NCBI GenBank assembly: GCA_037447655.1
Contig: JBBHKE010002324.1
Span: forward strand, 56,357-74,298
From: Zygnema cylindricum
Lineage: Eukaryota > Streptophyta > Zygnematophyceae > Zygnematales > Zygnemataceae
DNA: 17,942 nucleotides
Direction of reading: 5' to 3'
Part shown: piece after piece, positions 1-8,440 of the stretch
How positions within the stretch are numbered: position 1 is the stretch's first letter
How the letters are laid out: each line of letters starts with the position of its first letter
The notes under the pieces: generated by a model
Databases searched by the model: none
What the model was told of the DNA's origin: nothing
Seen by the model: only the letters and a program-made list of their open reading frames with translations
Program-made: the position numbers and the translations under genes

Positions 1-230
1 CTAAGGGGCCACTCTTGGACCTTCAGGGTTTTTTTCTTTTTCTTTTTCTTTTCCTTTTTTTCTTCCTTTTCTTTTATTTCTTCCTTTTCCTTTTCCCTTT
101 CCTTTTTTCTTTTGTATTTTTTGTTATTTTCACAGGTAATTAATGACAATTTTCATTCCTTTTCCTTCTTTATTTTCTTTTCCTTCTTTTTTTCCTTTTC
201 TTTTTCTTTTTCTTTTTTTGGGACTTCCAG
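1..230. repeat. Pyrimidine-rich low-complexity tract
   Basis: Almost all T and C on the plus strand, in runs such as TTTTTCTTTTTCTTTTCC. The phenylalanine and serine-rich open frames across it follow from composition and have no recognisable domain. It could be part of an intron or an intergenic polypyrimidine tract. Confidence 0.8.
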
Positions 231-317
231 GTTCTCACCGGGGAATCAGGCGAATATTCGGGAATATTTTTTACCACTTGGGGTCAACTCCAAAGAGAAT
301 ATTCTCACGTTTCCTTT

Positions 318-500
318 CAAATCGATGGAGGGAGACTGTGATATATGTCACAATTCTTCGAATTTTAAAAATGTCACATAATTTTTTTTAACTTCTCAAA
401 TCAATGGAGGGAGACCGCAATGTGACATGTGTCACATTTTGCTGATTTTTGAATCGAGGGAGATTTTGATGTGACGTATGTCACGGTTTTTCTGCTTTTT
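318..500. repeat. Three-copy degenerate tandem repeat with GTGACAT/ATGTCAC palindromes
   Basis: Three related units begin near 318, 397 and 451. Each starts with a version of AATCRATGGAGGGAGA and ends with a GTGACATRTGTCAC-like palindrome. Unit spacing is about 79 and 54 bases, so the array is decayed. No coding potential is seen. Confidence 0.65.
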
Positions 501-539
501 TTTTAGCGATTTTTCTGTTCTCAGTCGACCATCTTATTT

Positions 540-1017
540 GGAGGTTATTTTGGAGAATTAAGAGAATGGGGAATTACAAAAAATGGGGAATTTATACGAT
601 TTTTTTTTTTTTTTCTAGTCGAAAACTGGGGTGAATGACACAGACAAAATCAAAAACAAAAAACAAAAACCAAAAACCAAAAAGAAAAACAAGAACCAGA
701 AGAAAAAAGACAAAAGCGTAGTTTTGTAGAGCGCAGCTGTTAAAATAGTTAAAAATGATATTATTAATTAATAGAGCAATTTTCTGTGATAGTAAAATAG
801 AGTGATTTTCGATGATAGTGAAGTAGAGGAAGCTTTCCTGTTGTTGACTTTGTTTTATGTATATAAAGTTTTGTTTTATGTGTATAAAAGCAAATATAAT
901 TTTAAGTTTTTGTTCTTTATAGTTTTTTATACCGACCAAAATGGAATCGTAAAAGATGTATCGAGATAGTTGACTATAGCTTATGTTTGTGAAAAAAATG
1001 TAATTATAAAAATGTAT
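540..1017. other. AT-rich stretch without a recognised gene
   Basis: Contains an A-rich run of CAAAAA-like units at about 640-707 and a 22-base direct duplication of TTTGTTTTATGTATATAAAG at about 850-893. There is also a repeated AATGGGGAATT motif near 566-590. No open frame with a balanced amino-acid composition was found on either strand. Confidence 0.5.
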
Positions 1018-1185
1018 GCCTAAATGAATAAATATAAATGAAAAAAATGTAAATGAAAAATGTAAATGAATAAATGGAAATGTATAAATGCAAATGTATA
1101 AATGGAAATGTTTATATGGAGATGTATAGATAGATGTAATGTAAATGGATAAAATAATGTATAAATGTATACATGTCTTTGTATA
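1018..1185. repeat. Imperfect AAATG-type microsatellite
   Basis: Short interleaved units of the AAATGTATAAATG / AAATGAATAAATG kind run across this stretch with point changes. The minus-strand open frames here (Phe/Ile/His-rich) are translations of the repeat. Confidence 0.75.
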
Positions 1186-1335
1186 TTATAGTTAAATGGA
1201 TGCATAATGGTATAGCAAATAATCCCGTCAAAAGAAAAATAGCATAGTTTGGAAAAAAAGGGGTCAAAAGTGTAAACATTTGGTGACCGCAAACCAAAAT
1301 ATAAGGCAATTCACTACTTTGTGGTCCCTCTCCTG

Positions 1336-1404
1336 TCTCCCCCCCTTCCAATCCCCTCCTTCCCCTCCAATCCCCTCCCCTCTCCCCTCCAATCCCCTCC
1401 CCTC
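1336..1404. repeat. CT-rich minisatellite
   Basis: CCAATCCCCT recurs at 1348, 1367 and 1389 within CCCCTCTCCCCT-type sequence, giving units of 19 to 22 bases. Proline/serine-rich and glycine-rich open frames on the two strands are a by-product. Confidence 0.75.
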
Positions 1405-2040
1405 TATGAACCAAGTAGTCTCAAGGTATATTCTACCTCTCACTTCCCCTCCCATCCTTTCTTTTGTCTCATCTCTGTCCCCCTTCGATAATCAAATTAT
1501 GGACATCCTTCACACTATATTGGGTCATGGGGCTTCTAATTGCGATCTCCGGCCTCCAGCTTGCATTCAGGCATCCCTTCCCTTCCCTCCTTTCCCTTCT
1601 TTGCGAGGGGGTGGGCTTAGTATCTCTGGCACGTGTGGAGCTTGTTTTCTAACGAGGGAGTTGGTGCTTTATTGGCTCTAAATTTACCTCTCCTTTTTTT
1701 GGTTGGTTTTTATTTTTTGGTTGGGGGCTTTTTCTGTTCTTTGCTAAGGTCATCCCTTTCGGACTTTCGGAAGGTTTTTTTTCCTCCAATAGTCTCTTTA
1801 GGAGGCGATTTGTCGTATTCCTCCCTTCTCTTATTCCACAAATATGCCAATTTTCTTTCTCCAACCCTGTTACTAACCCTGTCTTTCATGAACTCTCGAA
1901 AAAACCAACACACCATTAAAAAAAAAAAACAACTATTTTTGTCTTTATCTAAAGACTATGACGACCGTCTTCTTTAGTGTAGTGCATTCCTTTGTTGAGG
2001 GTGGGATTTTTGATTGACCGGAGGAACCCATGGGTGAGAG
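1405..2040. other. Stretch with unassigned open frames
   Basis: Several overlapping plus-strand frames stay open for 60-115 codons, for example 1409-1681 and 1633-1977. They are T/C-rich, encode mostly Leu/Ser/Phe/Pro, and show no domain that I recognise. Base composition here is somewhat higher in G+C than the flanks, so a diverged or partial exon cannot be excluded. I make no gene call. Confidence 0.35.
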
Positions 2041-2208
2041 TTAAATCAGACGTACCACACTATTCATGAGATTATTGCGACAATTGCGACTACTGGTTTT
2101 GGGGTGGCGTATTCTCTTCTTCAAGAGGTTTCCCATATGATTTCAGCGCGACAAATTGACATTATTTTGTTTATTGGCGCCGTCACATTCTTTATGACAT
2201 GGTTTTGA
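2041..2208 (+). other. Possible terminal exon of a membrane protein
   Basis: An open frame of 55 codons ends at the TGA of 2206-2208 and begins directly after a TGA at 2038-2040, so it could only be coding as the end of a spliced gene. A splice acceptor AG is available at 2036-2039. The translation has a balanced composition: a hydrophobic stretch (IHEIIATIATTGFGVAYSLL), a short polar link with HMISARQID, and a second hydrophobic stretch (IILFIGAVTFFMTWF). This is compatible with two membrane helices. I do not recognise the family and found no convincing upstream exon, so chance is a real alternative. Confidence 0.25.
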
Positions 2209-2221
2209 TAAACTCCACCTA

Positions 2222-2303
2222 GATTTACAATTGTACACCAAGGGAGAGAGGGGGAGAGAGGGTAGAGTGACAGAAAGGGAGAGGACAGAGGGAGAGAGAT
2301 GAG
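2222..2303. repeat. GA-rich purine tract
   Basis: GGGAGAGAGGGGGAGAGAGGG-type purine sequence on the plus strand. It is simple sequence with no other signal. Confidence 0.7.
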
Positions 2304-2504
2304 GTAGTCACATGTGAACACGGCTAAGAAAGACCGTGACCAGACACACGCCACTGCTAAGAATGATTTTTGTCATTTTTTCTGATGGCGGAGTTAATTG
2401 GTTGTTTGGGAGATTCTTTGGATGAGTTCCTCTGAAACTTTGTAGTTGGCATCCTTTCGAGAAGAGGGGCATTAGAAAGCCTGTAATCATAATATCAATG
2501 TCCA
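2304..2504. other. No recognised gene
   Basis: Mixed-composition sequence. A very short open frame begins with ATG at about 2384 (MAELIGCLGDSLDEFL) and stops after 16 codons. No splice partner is apparent. Nothing else stands out. Confidence 0.3.
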
Positions 2505-3125
2505 ATATTAACGTAGACAGGTTGGAGCTATATTCAATTTTTTATTTCGCTTTTTCTTTTTTTTTTGCTATTTTCGCCTCTTTGGAACCTGTGGACGTAA
2601 TGTTTCAAATTTCCTCCTGTTTGCTACCTCTGCAAAAAGTACAAAAAAACATATATTTCCAAATCGGTCAATCAAAATTGTGAATGTTCGTACGCAAACT
2701 TAAAAGAATGGGACAAAGAAGACGAAACGTCAAGACATAATGAACGGTTTGCAAGTATCGAGAATGTTAACAATGGATCCTACCGTTAGGAATTCCTACC
2801 TGGGAAAAATTAAAAGAGCATGCCACAATAATTTAAATTTCTACTTCATGATATCCAACAAGAAAAATGCCACATTTTTTTTTATTTTTTTTTACATTAG
2901 TTTGTCAAACCGACAAAAAGTTCAATGATATTTTTGTCTTTTTCCACCTCAAAATGTAAATCAGTGCCAAACATCGACAATTTTTTTGTCTACTTTGAAA
3001 TTTACGCCTCTATTTGTACTTTTCCGTGCTAATCACATGAATATTTGTACTGTTAGGTATATAGGGTATACAGCAGAGGCGAAAATAGCAAAAAAAAAAA
3101 ACGAGGGCAAAAATAACGTCTACCT
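2505..3125. repeat. Fold-back element with inverted 25-bp arms
   Basis: T10 followed by GCTATTTTCGCCTCT at 2557-2581 is mirrored by AGAGGCGAAAATAGC followed by A12 at 3075-3101. The inverted arms are perfect over 25 bases and about 490 bases apart. Weaker inverted similarity extends outward, with GTAGAC near 2512 against ACGTCTAC near 3116. A third related motif (TTTACGCCTCTATTTGTAC) lies at about 3001. The interior is AT-rich with no gene. A foldback/MITE-like element is the best guess; no target duplication was established. Confidence 0.5.
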
Positions 3126-3212
3126 AAAAAAAAATTGTAATGCACCACACAAAAAAAAACACCGTGACATGGCTGCAGTTTGCAACATCTAAAGAAAAAT
3201 AAAAGACAGGTT

Positions 3213-3316
3213 CTCCCCCTCCCCCTCCCCCTCCCCCTCCCCCTCCCCCTCCCCCCCCCCCCTCTCTCTCTTTCTCTCTCTCCCCCCTCTCTCTCTCTCT
3301 CTCTCCCTCTCTCTCT
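3213..3316. repeat. CCCCCT array followed by CT microsatellite
   Basis: About eight CCCCCT units (3215-3262) run into a C tract and then CT/CCCT repeats up to 3316, followed by TATATA. The minus strand is a run of closely spaced G5 tracts, a pattern able to form G-quadruplexes. The poly-glycine minus-strand open frame over it is an artefact of the repeat. Confidence 0.85.
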
Positions 3317-3992
3317 ATATATTTACATGTATATTTAGTCGTAACTTCATTTATTACATTTATTACGCCAATGGTGTCAGTTTTACTTTTCATATTTGAC
3401 GAATGTTGATATCCCAAATGAAATTGCTTCAAGCATATCACAGAGCTTTGCTTGAGGTTTTCTTTTCCCCAACTCTTCCCAAAAAAAAAAAAAAAAGGAA
3501 AGAAAGGAAGAAAGTGGAGAGCTTTTTTGCGCCCCATAAATGAAACAACCAAAAATGATATCTAAAAAAACTTCGTTTTGGCCTTTAGGCACACCACAAA
3601 AATTCTCCAAAGACTTTCTCCAAAACCAAAATATATAATTTGTTTTCCAAAAGAGGATAAAAATATCCTCCAATTGGTAACTATGGAGACGTAAGATAAA
3701 GATAAATTTATTATGAATGAAAAGTAAAACTGTACAAATGGACCTCCTCTCGGCTTAAACCCATGGACTTGTAAAAACGTAAACCATTCTCCACCATACA
3801 ATAAGCATAATTTTCCATAATTTCCAATACATAAGAAACACCCACCATTTATTTCTCTCGACCTATACAGAATGAATGACGAGGATTTGAACGAGAACCA
3901 ATATTAGTTCCCCACTATATTAGTTCCCCGCTATATTAGGTCTCGCCTTACTTTGATTGACGAGAATGAGGATACGATCGAGAAGAATAATA
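3317..3992. other. AT-rich 3' flank of the isopeptidase gene
   Basis: No gene is recognised. Read on the minus strand this is the sequence downstream of the isopeptidase stop codon. An AATAAA hexamer lies at 3853-3848 (TTTATT on plus) and another at 3712-3707, 140 and about 280 bases past the stop, so either could serve for polyadenylation. TATTAGTTCCCC-type motifs recur at 3903, 3920 and, degenerate, at about 4008. Confidence 0.45.
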
Positions 3993-6972
3993 TTAAGTCC
4001 CCACTCCATTAGTTCCCGTCTTATTCACAACTTTCGGTAAGACTGACTTTCCTTCTTGGGGAACATCTTCATGCCATCCTCCTAATAACCAGTCTTTCCC
4101 TTTACCAGTCTCTTTTTCCTCACCTTCATTTGTACTTGTTTTGTACCGATAGTTCCAGGAGGGTCCAGAACCAACTCCTCCCTCCCCTTCAGTTTCACGT
4201 GACTCGGTTGACGTCGATTCTTCTTGATCTCTTCTGATTTCAGTATTTGAACCCCAAAATAGACTCAAGGCCGCTTGTCCTGCCCCATAGATATCATTTT
4301 GAATTTTTTGTATCTGTAGTGGACCCATACAGAAACAAACAACAAACTGAGAGTGAGAATTGAGAGTGAGTACTACAACAAAGGACGCCTAAAAGGATAC
4401 CATTTTGACCGATACAAAAGCAAAAAACGAACTGAGCGAGTATCACGTAAACAGTGGACTAAACATTTTGATTTTCCTGAAGTTATTGTTGTTGACTCAT
4501 ACAAAACAAAAAACGAACTGAGTATAGTACTACATCACAAAATGACTGAATGGGAAGCATACAAGCACAAGACTAAAATCTGTTTGGAACTCTTGCATGC
4601 TAACTCTACAAAATTCCATACAAGACATTTTTTTTCAAAAAGAAGGAAATCTGAAAAACATATTCAGAAAGAACAAAACAAAGAATCCATCTTTCTTTTA
4701 AACCTCTACGTGAGCCTGGAAACAAATAGATGGGCAACAATTTCAGAAGATTTCAACAACATTGCAGAAAAAAAAACAATGAGGGATGTCAGACAATTAT
4801 GGCTTGCAAAACAAAAAAAAAAACAAACCAACCAAACAGAGGCAGTTCCAAAAAGCTTCCTCGTTTTTGAAGCAAACAAAGCCAGTAGCATAATGAAACG
4901 CTCAATCAGAATTACCAAGATACAAAAAATAAAGTGAAAAGTTTACAAATGATGTCTGACCTACAACAAAAACTCGCACGAAAATCACAATAGAAACTCA
5001 GATAATAGAGAAAGGTTTAAAAATGATGTCTGACCTTTAAAAAGTCGAAGGCAATCAAATAGAAACTCAAACCAGATGCCTCACCTGCGTCGCCGATTTG
5101 ATAGCAAACTCGGTCGCAGAATCGCCAAGATTTGCAAAACGATTTACCCAAACTATCCACCCATTCCTTCATAAAAAATAAGAAAAAAAACTACAACGCA
5201 TGCCTACCACTACACTGCCTCGCGACAAGTGTAAAATAAATTTAGTGTTAAAGCAAAACTAGAAAGTATAACACTAATTTAGGGTAGGGAGACGTGACAA
5301 ATTGTCCACTCCCTCAAAAAAATGTTTTTAACATTGACGTATTTGGTCACGACCAAATTAATGTTATTAACACTGATAGTGAAGGGCAATGTAGTGTCAA
5401 GAAAAGACCCGCCTGTTTCTTTACGTTAGCAATAGTCAAACAAAGACAACGAACTGACAGAAACAGGAAAAAAAACACAACCCTACATTGCGGAAGTTCA
5501 GTCCATCACAAGGAACATCATTTTAACCATGGCTCTTAACAAAATAGTGTGACAGCAAAAAAAGAGAGCTAGTGAGAAAAAGAATAAAACCCTACCGCCA
5601 GTTCCCAAAACAAAAGCACGCAAACCTCAGAATACTGTAACATAATCCTTTAACAAACAGCGGATACTGTACAAAGTTGAAACAAACAGTTGATACTTTA
5701 CAACAACGAAAAAAGCAGACGATATTTCACAGTATTGAAACAAACAAACGGTACTTTACAACAATGAAACAAACAGTAGAAACTTTACAATGGCATCGAC
5801 TAAAACTGTGCTTACGTGGAATCTTGCCCGACCCTAACCGTTCCGAAAATTCGTCACAAAAGTGATTACAATTTCGTTGTAGTAAATCGTATTGATCTCC
5901 CTCCCACTCTTTGCTCATTTCTACGAGCAATTCTGTAACTCGGTCTTCATCCATGGGAGTCACACCAAGTTCAATTGTTTCATGCCACGTGTACATAGGA
6001 TTGTGTTTTGGAGGACAGCTGAAAACCCCTGAGCCTCTTTCACAGAAGCCATAAGACCACTCTTCACCATAAACCTGCAAAAAACCAGAAAAAACAAATT
6101 GTAACAAATAATAACAGATATTCTAATCACATTCTTGTATGATCTTTTTACCAAAAACAAGGTAACTGCAACAGATAGTTTTATCGTATTCCTGTATGGT
6201 TTTTTACCAAAAAAGTGTAACAGATCTCATTATCACACTCGTGTATGATTTTTTTACAAATTAAAAAGTCAATTGTAACAATTTTTTAACAGAATAGATC
6301 AATGTACTACAAGTTCATGTCTTTGCCTTTTAGCAAAAGAAAAGGATAACAGCAAGATATCTATCTTCTACCACAGTACAACTGACATGGTGGAAACAAC
6401 AAATATTTCAGATTTTAACAACGCCTGACTTCAAATATATTTCCAAGAAATCGGTACGAAATTTTTTTGTAAAATGTTTTTGTAAAGCGCTCCAGGAAAT
6501 TATGACGTTGGTGTAACGAGACAAAACAACCTAATTCTAAAACATAGTTAGCAAATTTTAGATGATAAAACATGAAGTAAAGAAATATGAAAATGAAAAA
6601 CATATGTAACATACATAAAAGCAAAAATCTCATGCCTAAAAAACCCCTTAAAACTTGCAAATTTGTAAGTGATACATATTGAGCAACTGTTAAAGTGTTG
6701 GAGAATAAAAATAGAAACTTCTAAAAAACCCTAAACACTTGCAAAATTGTGTAATGCGCAATGAGGAATCTTTAAATTGTTGGAAAGAAACAAACCAAAA
6801 GAAAAAAAAAAAACAAACAAACAAAAAAGAAACTTACTTCCACAGCTCCGTGAAAAATACCACCAAATCCCATCCCGTCTCTCATCACTTTGTTTATGTT
6901 GATTATAACGTTATTTGTTTTCGCATGAGGACTATTTGTGATATCATAAAGATGAAGAGAAACCTTCGCCAT
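3993..6972 (-). CDS. DeSI/PPPDE-family cysteine isopeptidase, four exons
   Basis: I assembled four minus-strand exons: 6972-6838, 6074-5816, 5152-5085 and 4313-3993 (stop TAA), giving 260 residues. Junctions are GTAAGT/CAG (phase 0), GTAAGC/ATAG (phase 1) and GTGAGG/CTACAG (phase 0). Joining exons 2 and 3 restores the family-typical GKIPLWVNRFANLGD. Known for this fold (DeSI, PPPDE): a papain-like peptidase acting on SUMO or ubiquitin conjugates through a Cys-His dyad. Here His41 sits in GGIFHGAVEVYGEEW and Cys114 in QRNCNHFCDEF, so both catalytic residues are present. The start MAKVSLHLYDIT matches the usual first beta strand. An in-frame extension upstream is only Arg-Gly repeat and was left out. 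The last exon adds a 106-residue tail: IYGAGQAALSLFWGSNT, then acidic, Ser/Thr/Gly-rich and probably disordered sequence. Substrate is unknown; DeSI/DESI2-like is a family-level call. Confidence 0.88.
4314..5084 (-). other. Intron 3 of the isopeptidase gene, with tandem repeats and a long antisense open frame
   Basis: Donor GTGAGG at 5084 and acceptor CTACAG ending at 4314, 771 bases. Two units of about 74 bases lie at 4941-5000 and 5015-5069, both with AATGATGTCTGACCT and ATAGAAACTCA. Three degenerate copies of an ACAAAACAAAAAACGAACTGAG-like motif lie at about 4332, 4411 and 4498. The plus strand is open from ATG 4353 to 4937 (194 codons, Lys-rich, no recognised domain). A- and C-rich sequence has few stop codons, so I treat that frame as composition-driven. 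Confidence 0.7.
5153..5815 (-). other. Intron 2 of the isopeptidase gene, with a 29-bp tandem repeat
   Basis: Donor GTAAGC at 5815 and acceptor ATAG ending at 5153, 663 bases. About five units of 28-30 bases (TGAAACAAACAGTTGATACT type) run from 5650 to 5793, next to the donor. The rest is AT-rich. A plus-strand open frame at 5294-5539 has no recognisable domain. Confidence 0.75.
6075..6837 (-). other. Intron 1 of the isopeptidase gene, with a ~55-bp tandem repeat
   Basis: Donor GTAAGT at 6837 and acceptor TTTTTTGCAG ending at 6075, 763 bases. Three units of roughly 50-58 bases start near 6112, 6170 and 6219, each running from AACAGAT through TGTATGAT to a TTTTTTAC tract. No other gene is seen inside. 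Confidence 0.8.
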
Positions 6973-7250
6973 AAAAAAAAAAACGGCAACAAAGTTTTTT
7001 TCTTGTCTTGATGTCTTTCCTATTTCTTCCTCGCGTGCCTGTTTCGTTAATACTCTCCCTCCTCTCCCTCTACCTCTCCCTCGCCCTCGCCCTCGCCCTC
7101 GCCCTCGCCCTCGCCCTCTCCCTCTCCCTCCCCCTGTCTCGCTCTCTCTCTCTGTCTCTCGCTCACAGAAGATTGAATCGTACACAGAAGTCCTCCGTCA
7201 CAAAAGTCTACTTTTTCGGATCCTCCCCTGTTTAGCTTGACTTTCTAACG
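6973..7250 (-). promoter_or_regulatory. Probable 5' UTR/promoter of the isopeptidase gene with a G-rich hexamer array
   Basis: Immediately upstream of the start codon. On the minus strand, 7117-7080 is a run of GAGGGC hexamers flanked by GAGAGG/GAGAGA sequence (7165-7051). The G3 runs at six-base spacing could form a G-quadruplex in the DNA or in the transcript leader. Placement relative to the transcription start is not visible. Confidence 0.45.
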
Positions 7251-7294
7251 GGTTTTTAGTGTTCCTTAAAAGTTCTTGGGGTTTGTCAGGATTT

Positions 7295-7340
7295 GTAAAG
7301 TTTTTAGGGTTTCTCGGGGTTTTTAGGGTTTCCTAGGGTT
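7295..7340 (-). promoter_or_regulatory. Two telo-box-like motifs upstream of the isopeptidase gene
   Basis: TTTTTAGGGTTT occurs at 7301-7312 and again at 7320-7331; on the coding strand each reads AAACCCTAAAAA. A related CCTAGGG follows at 7332. Telo boxes (AAACCCTAA) are known promoter elements in plants and green algae. The link to this gene is inferred only from a position about 330-360 bases before its ATG. Confidence 0.35.
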
Positions 7341-7345
7341 GCGTA

Positions 7346-7802
7346 CAAAAAAACAATAAAATAACTGCCAAGAAGTAAGGTTAGTTCAAAGTAGGAGCTA
7401 TATAAACTATTGCAAATAATTTGTAATCAAAAAGTTATTCAACAACTTCTGCACATGTGTTCAAGCGTATAAATACTATTCAAGTAAATTATAAACCGTC
7501 AAGGGAACCGCTATGAAAATGATGGACCAACAAAGAAAGGTTTTAACATGTTTATAATCATGTCACGCGGATATGAAACGAAGTCAGTAAAAAGCCCTAA
7601 AAAACAAAAAAAAAAAGGTTAATCTGCCTTATGACAAGAAATAAATGATGGAAAGAAAAACCTATCTCAGTTCTACTGTTGAATGTAAACGCCTTTCCAG
7701 AACCGGAATGCTTTGTCGTTTTCTGCTTTGATTACGGTAGTAATTAATATGACATGTAACCGTATAGAATCTGAAAGAAGATTGAAAGTTGAAAAATGAA
7801 AA
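7346..7802. other. Intergenic stretch with one exon-like minus-strand segment
   Basis: No confident gene. A strong minus-strand acceptor (pyrimidine tract then TTTCAG) precedes 7770. In one frame the next 31 codons (7768-7673) include VIKAENDKAFRFWKGVYI, then a stop. A second pyrimidine-AG acceptor precedes 7596 and opens a 27-codon frame ending at 7511. These may be remnants of a spliced gene or chance. Confidence 0.2.
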
Positions 7803-8300
7803 CTTAACCATTTACTTATATCGGTAAACCCTTACTATATCATATGGGAAAGTGCCCTAAGAGAAAAGAGACGGGACCGAAAGACGTTATGTTGGAAAAG
7901 GTGTGCGCGCATAAACCAGCGAAACCCTACAAAAATATTCTAAAGCCAAGCGAGCTATCGGAATATCAATTTGTAGTGTTGGGTATCGGGTAAATTCATA
8001 TCGCGATAATTTCGATATTCGATATATCGAATATCGATCGAGCCAGAGGTCGCAAAAGTCAAAAAAAATCATACCCGAAACCGACCGTTTTTATTTTTCA
8101 AAATCTGAGTAACCGACGCCCGACCGAGTTTTGTCACGCTCCAAAATTGTTAACCGTTAACCGACCGTCGTATACGAAAAAAAAAATTAACCGAATCTTG
8201 ATTTTTCGCGACTAACCGTGCCCGCCCGTAACCGAAAAAGTACAAAATTAATCAATGTACAACGGAATAAGCCAATAATTACGATTTGTCGCGTTCCCTA
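7803..8300. repeat. Composite repeat, copy A (interrupted)
   Basis: 7803-7973 is near-identical to 9103-9268 (shared CTTAACCATTTACTTATATC, GGGAAAGTGCCCTAAGAGAA, GTGTGCGCGCATAAACCAGC). At 7974 copy A passes into TAGTGTTGGGTATCGGG, the left end of a TATCG-rich element. From about 8043 it continues as the left arm of the GGTCGCAAA element, matching 9423-9680 closely. No open frame is conserved between the copies, so this is transposon-derived or intergenic repeat DNA. Confidence 0.85.
7974..8042. mobile_element. Left fragment of a hAT-like TATCG-rich element
   Basis: Begins TAGTGTTGGGTAT directly after TCAATTTG (7966-7973), the same octamer that flanks the opposite end of the family at 12415-12422. 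The body is a run of TATCGATA-type sequence. Only about 69 bases remain before the next element starts. The 8-bp flank and TAGTG ends suggest the hAT superfamily; no transposase is present. Confidence 0.55.
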
Positions 8301-8313
8301 AGATTTGCCAGAA

Positions 8314-8440
8314 GCTTAGGGTTTTTTACATTATGACGTTACGCCACATTGTCGACGTGGAGGCATTGCAGATGTTTAGGGTTTTTGATATTATGACGTC
8401 ACGCACGTCACAATCAACTATGACAGCGCCGACGTCACAA
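8314..8440. repeat. 60-bp direct repeat with TTAGGG and TGACGTCA motifs
   Basis: Two units start at 8314 and 8374, each with TTAGGGTTTTT followed by ATTATGACGTYACGC. ACGTCAC recurs at 8404 and 8432. TGACGTCA at 8395-8402 is a canonical bZIP/CRE palindrome. Whether it regulates anything is unknown. Confidence 0.6.

Noticed and set aside
592-939. 115-codon minus-strand frame
   Set aside because: Phe/Leu/Val-rich because of the CAAAAA-type tract; no domain and no splice partners.
3124-3552. 142-codon minus-strand frame with a poly-glycine core
   Set aside because: Produced by the CCCCCT/CT simple repeat; no recognisable flanking domain.
6973-7185. N-terminal extension of the isopeptidase with an Arg-Gly repeat
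   Set aside because: The in-frame extension is only a translation of the GAGGGC array. The Met at 6972 (MAKVSLHLYDIT) matches the usual start of the fold.
7255-7340. Interstitial telomere tract
   Set aside because: Only two TTTTTAGGGTTT motifs among irregular sequence; no true tandem array.
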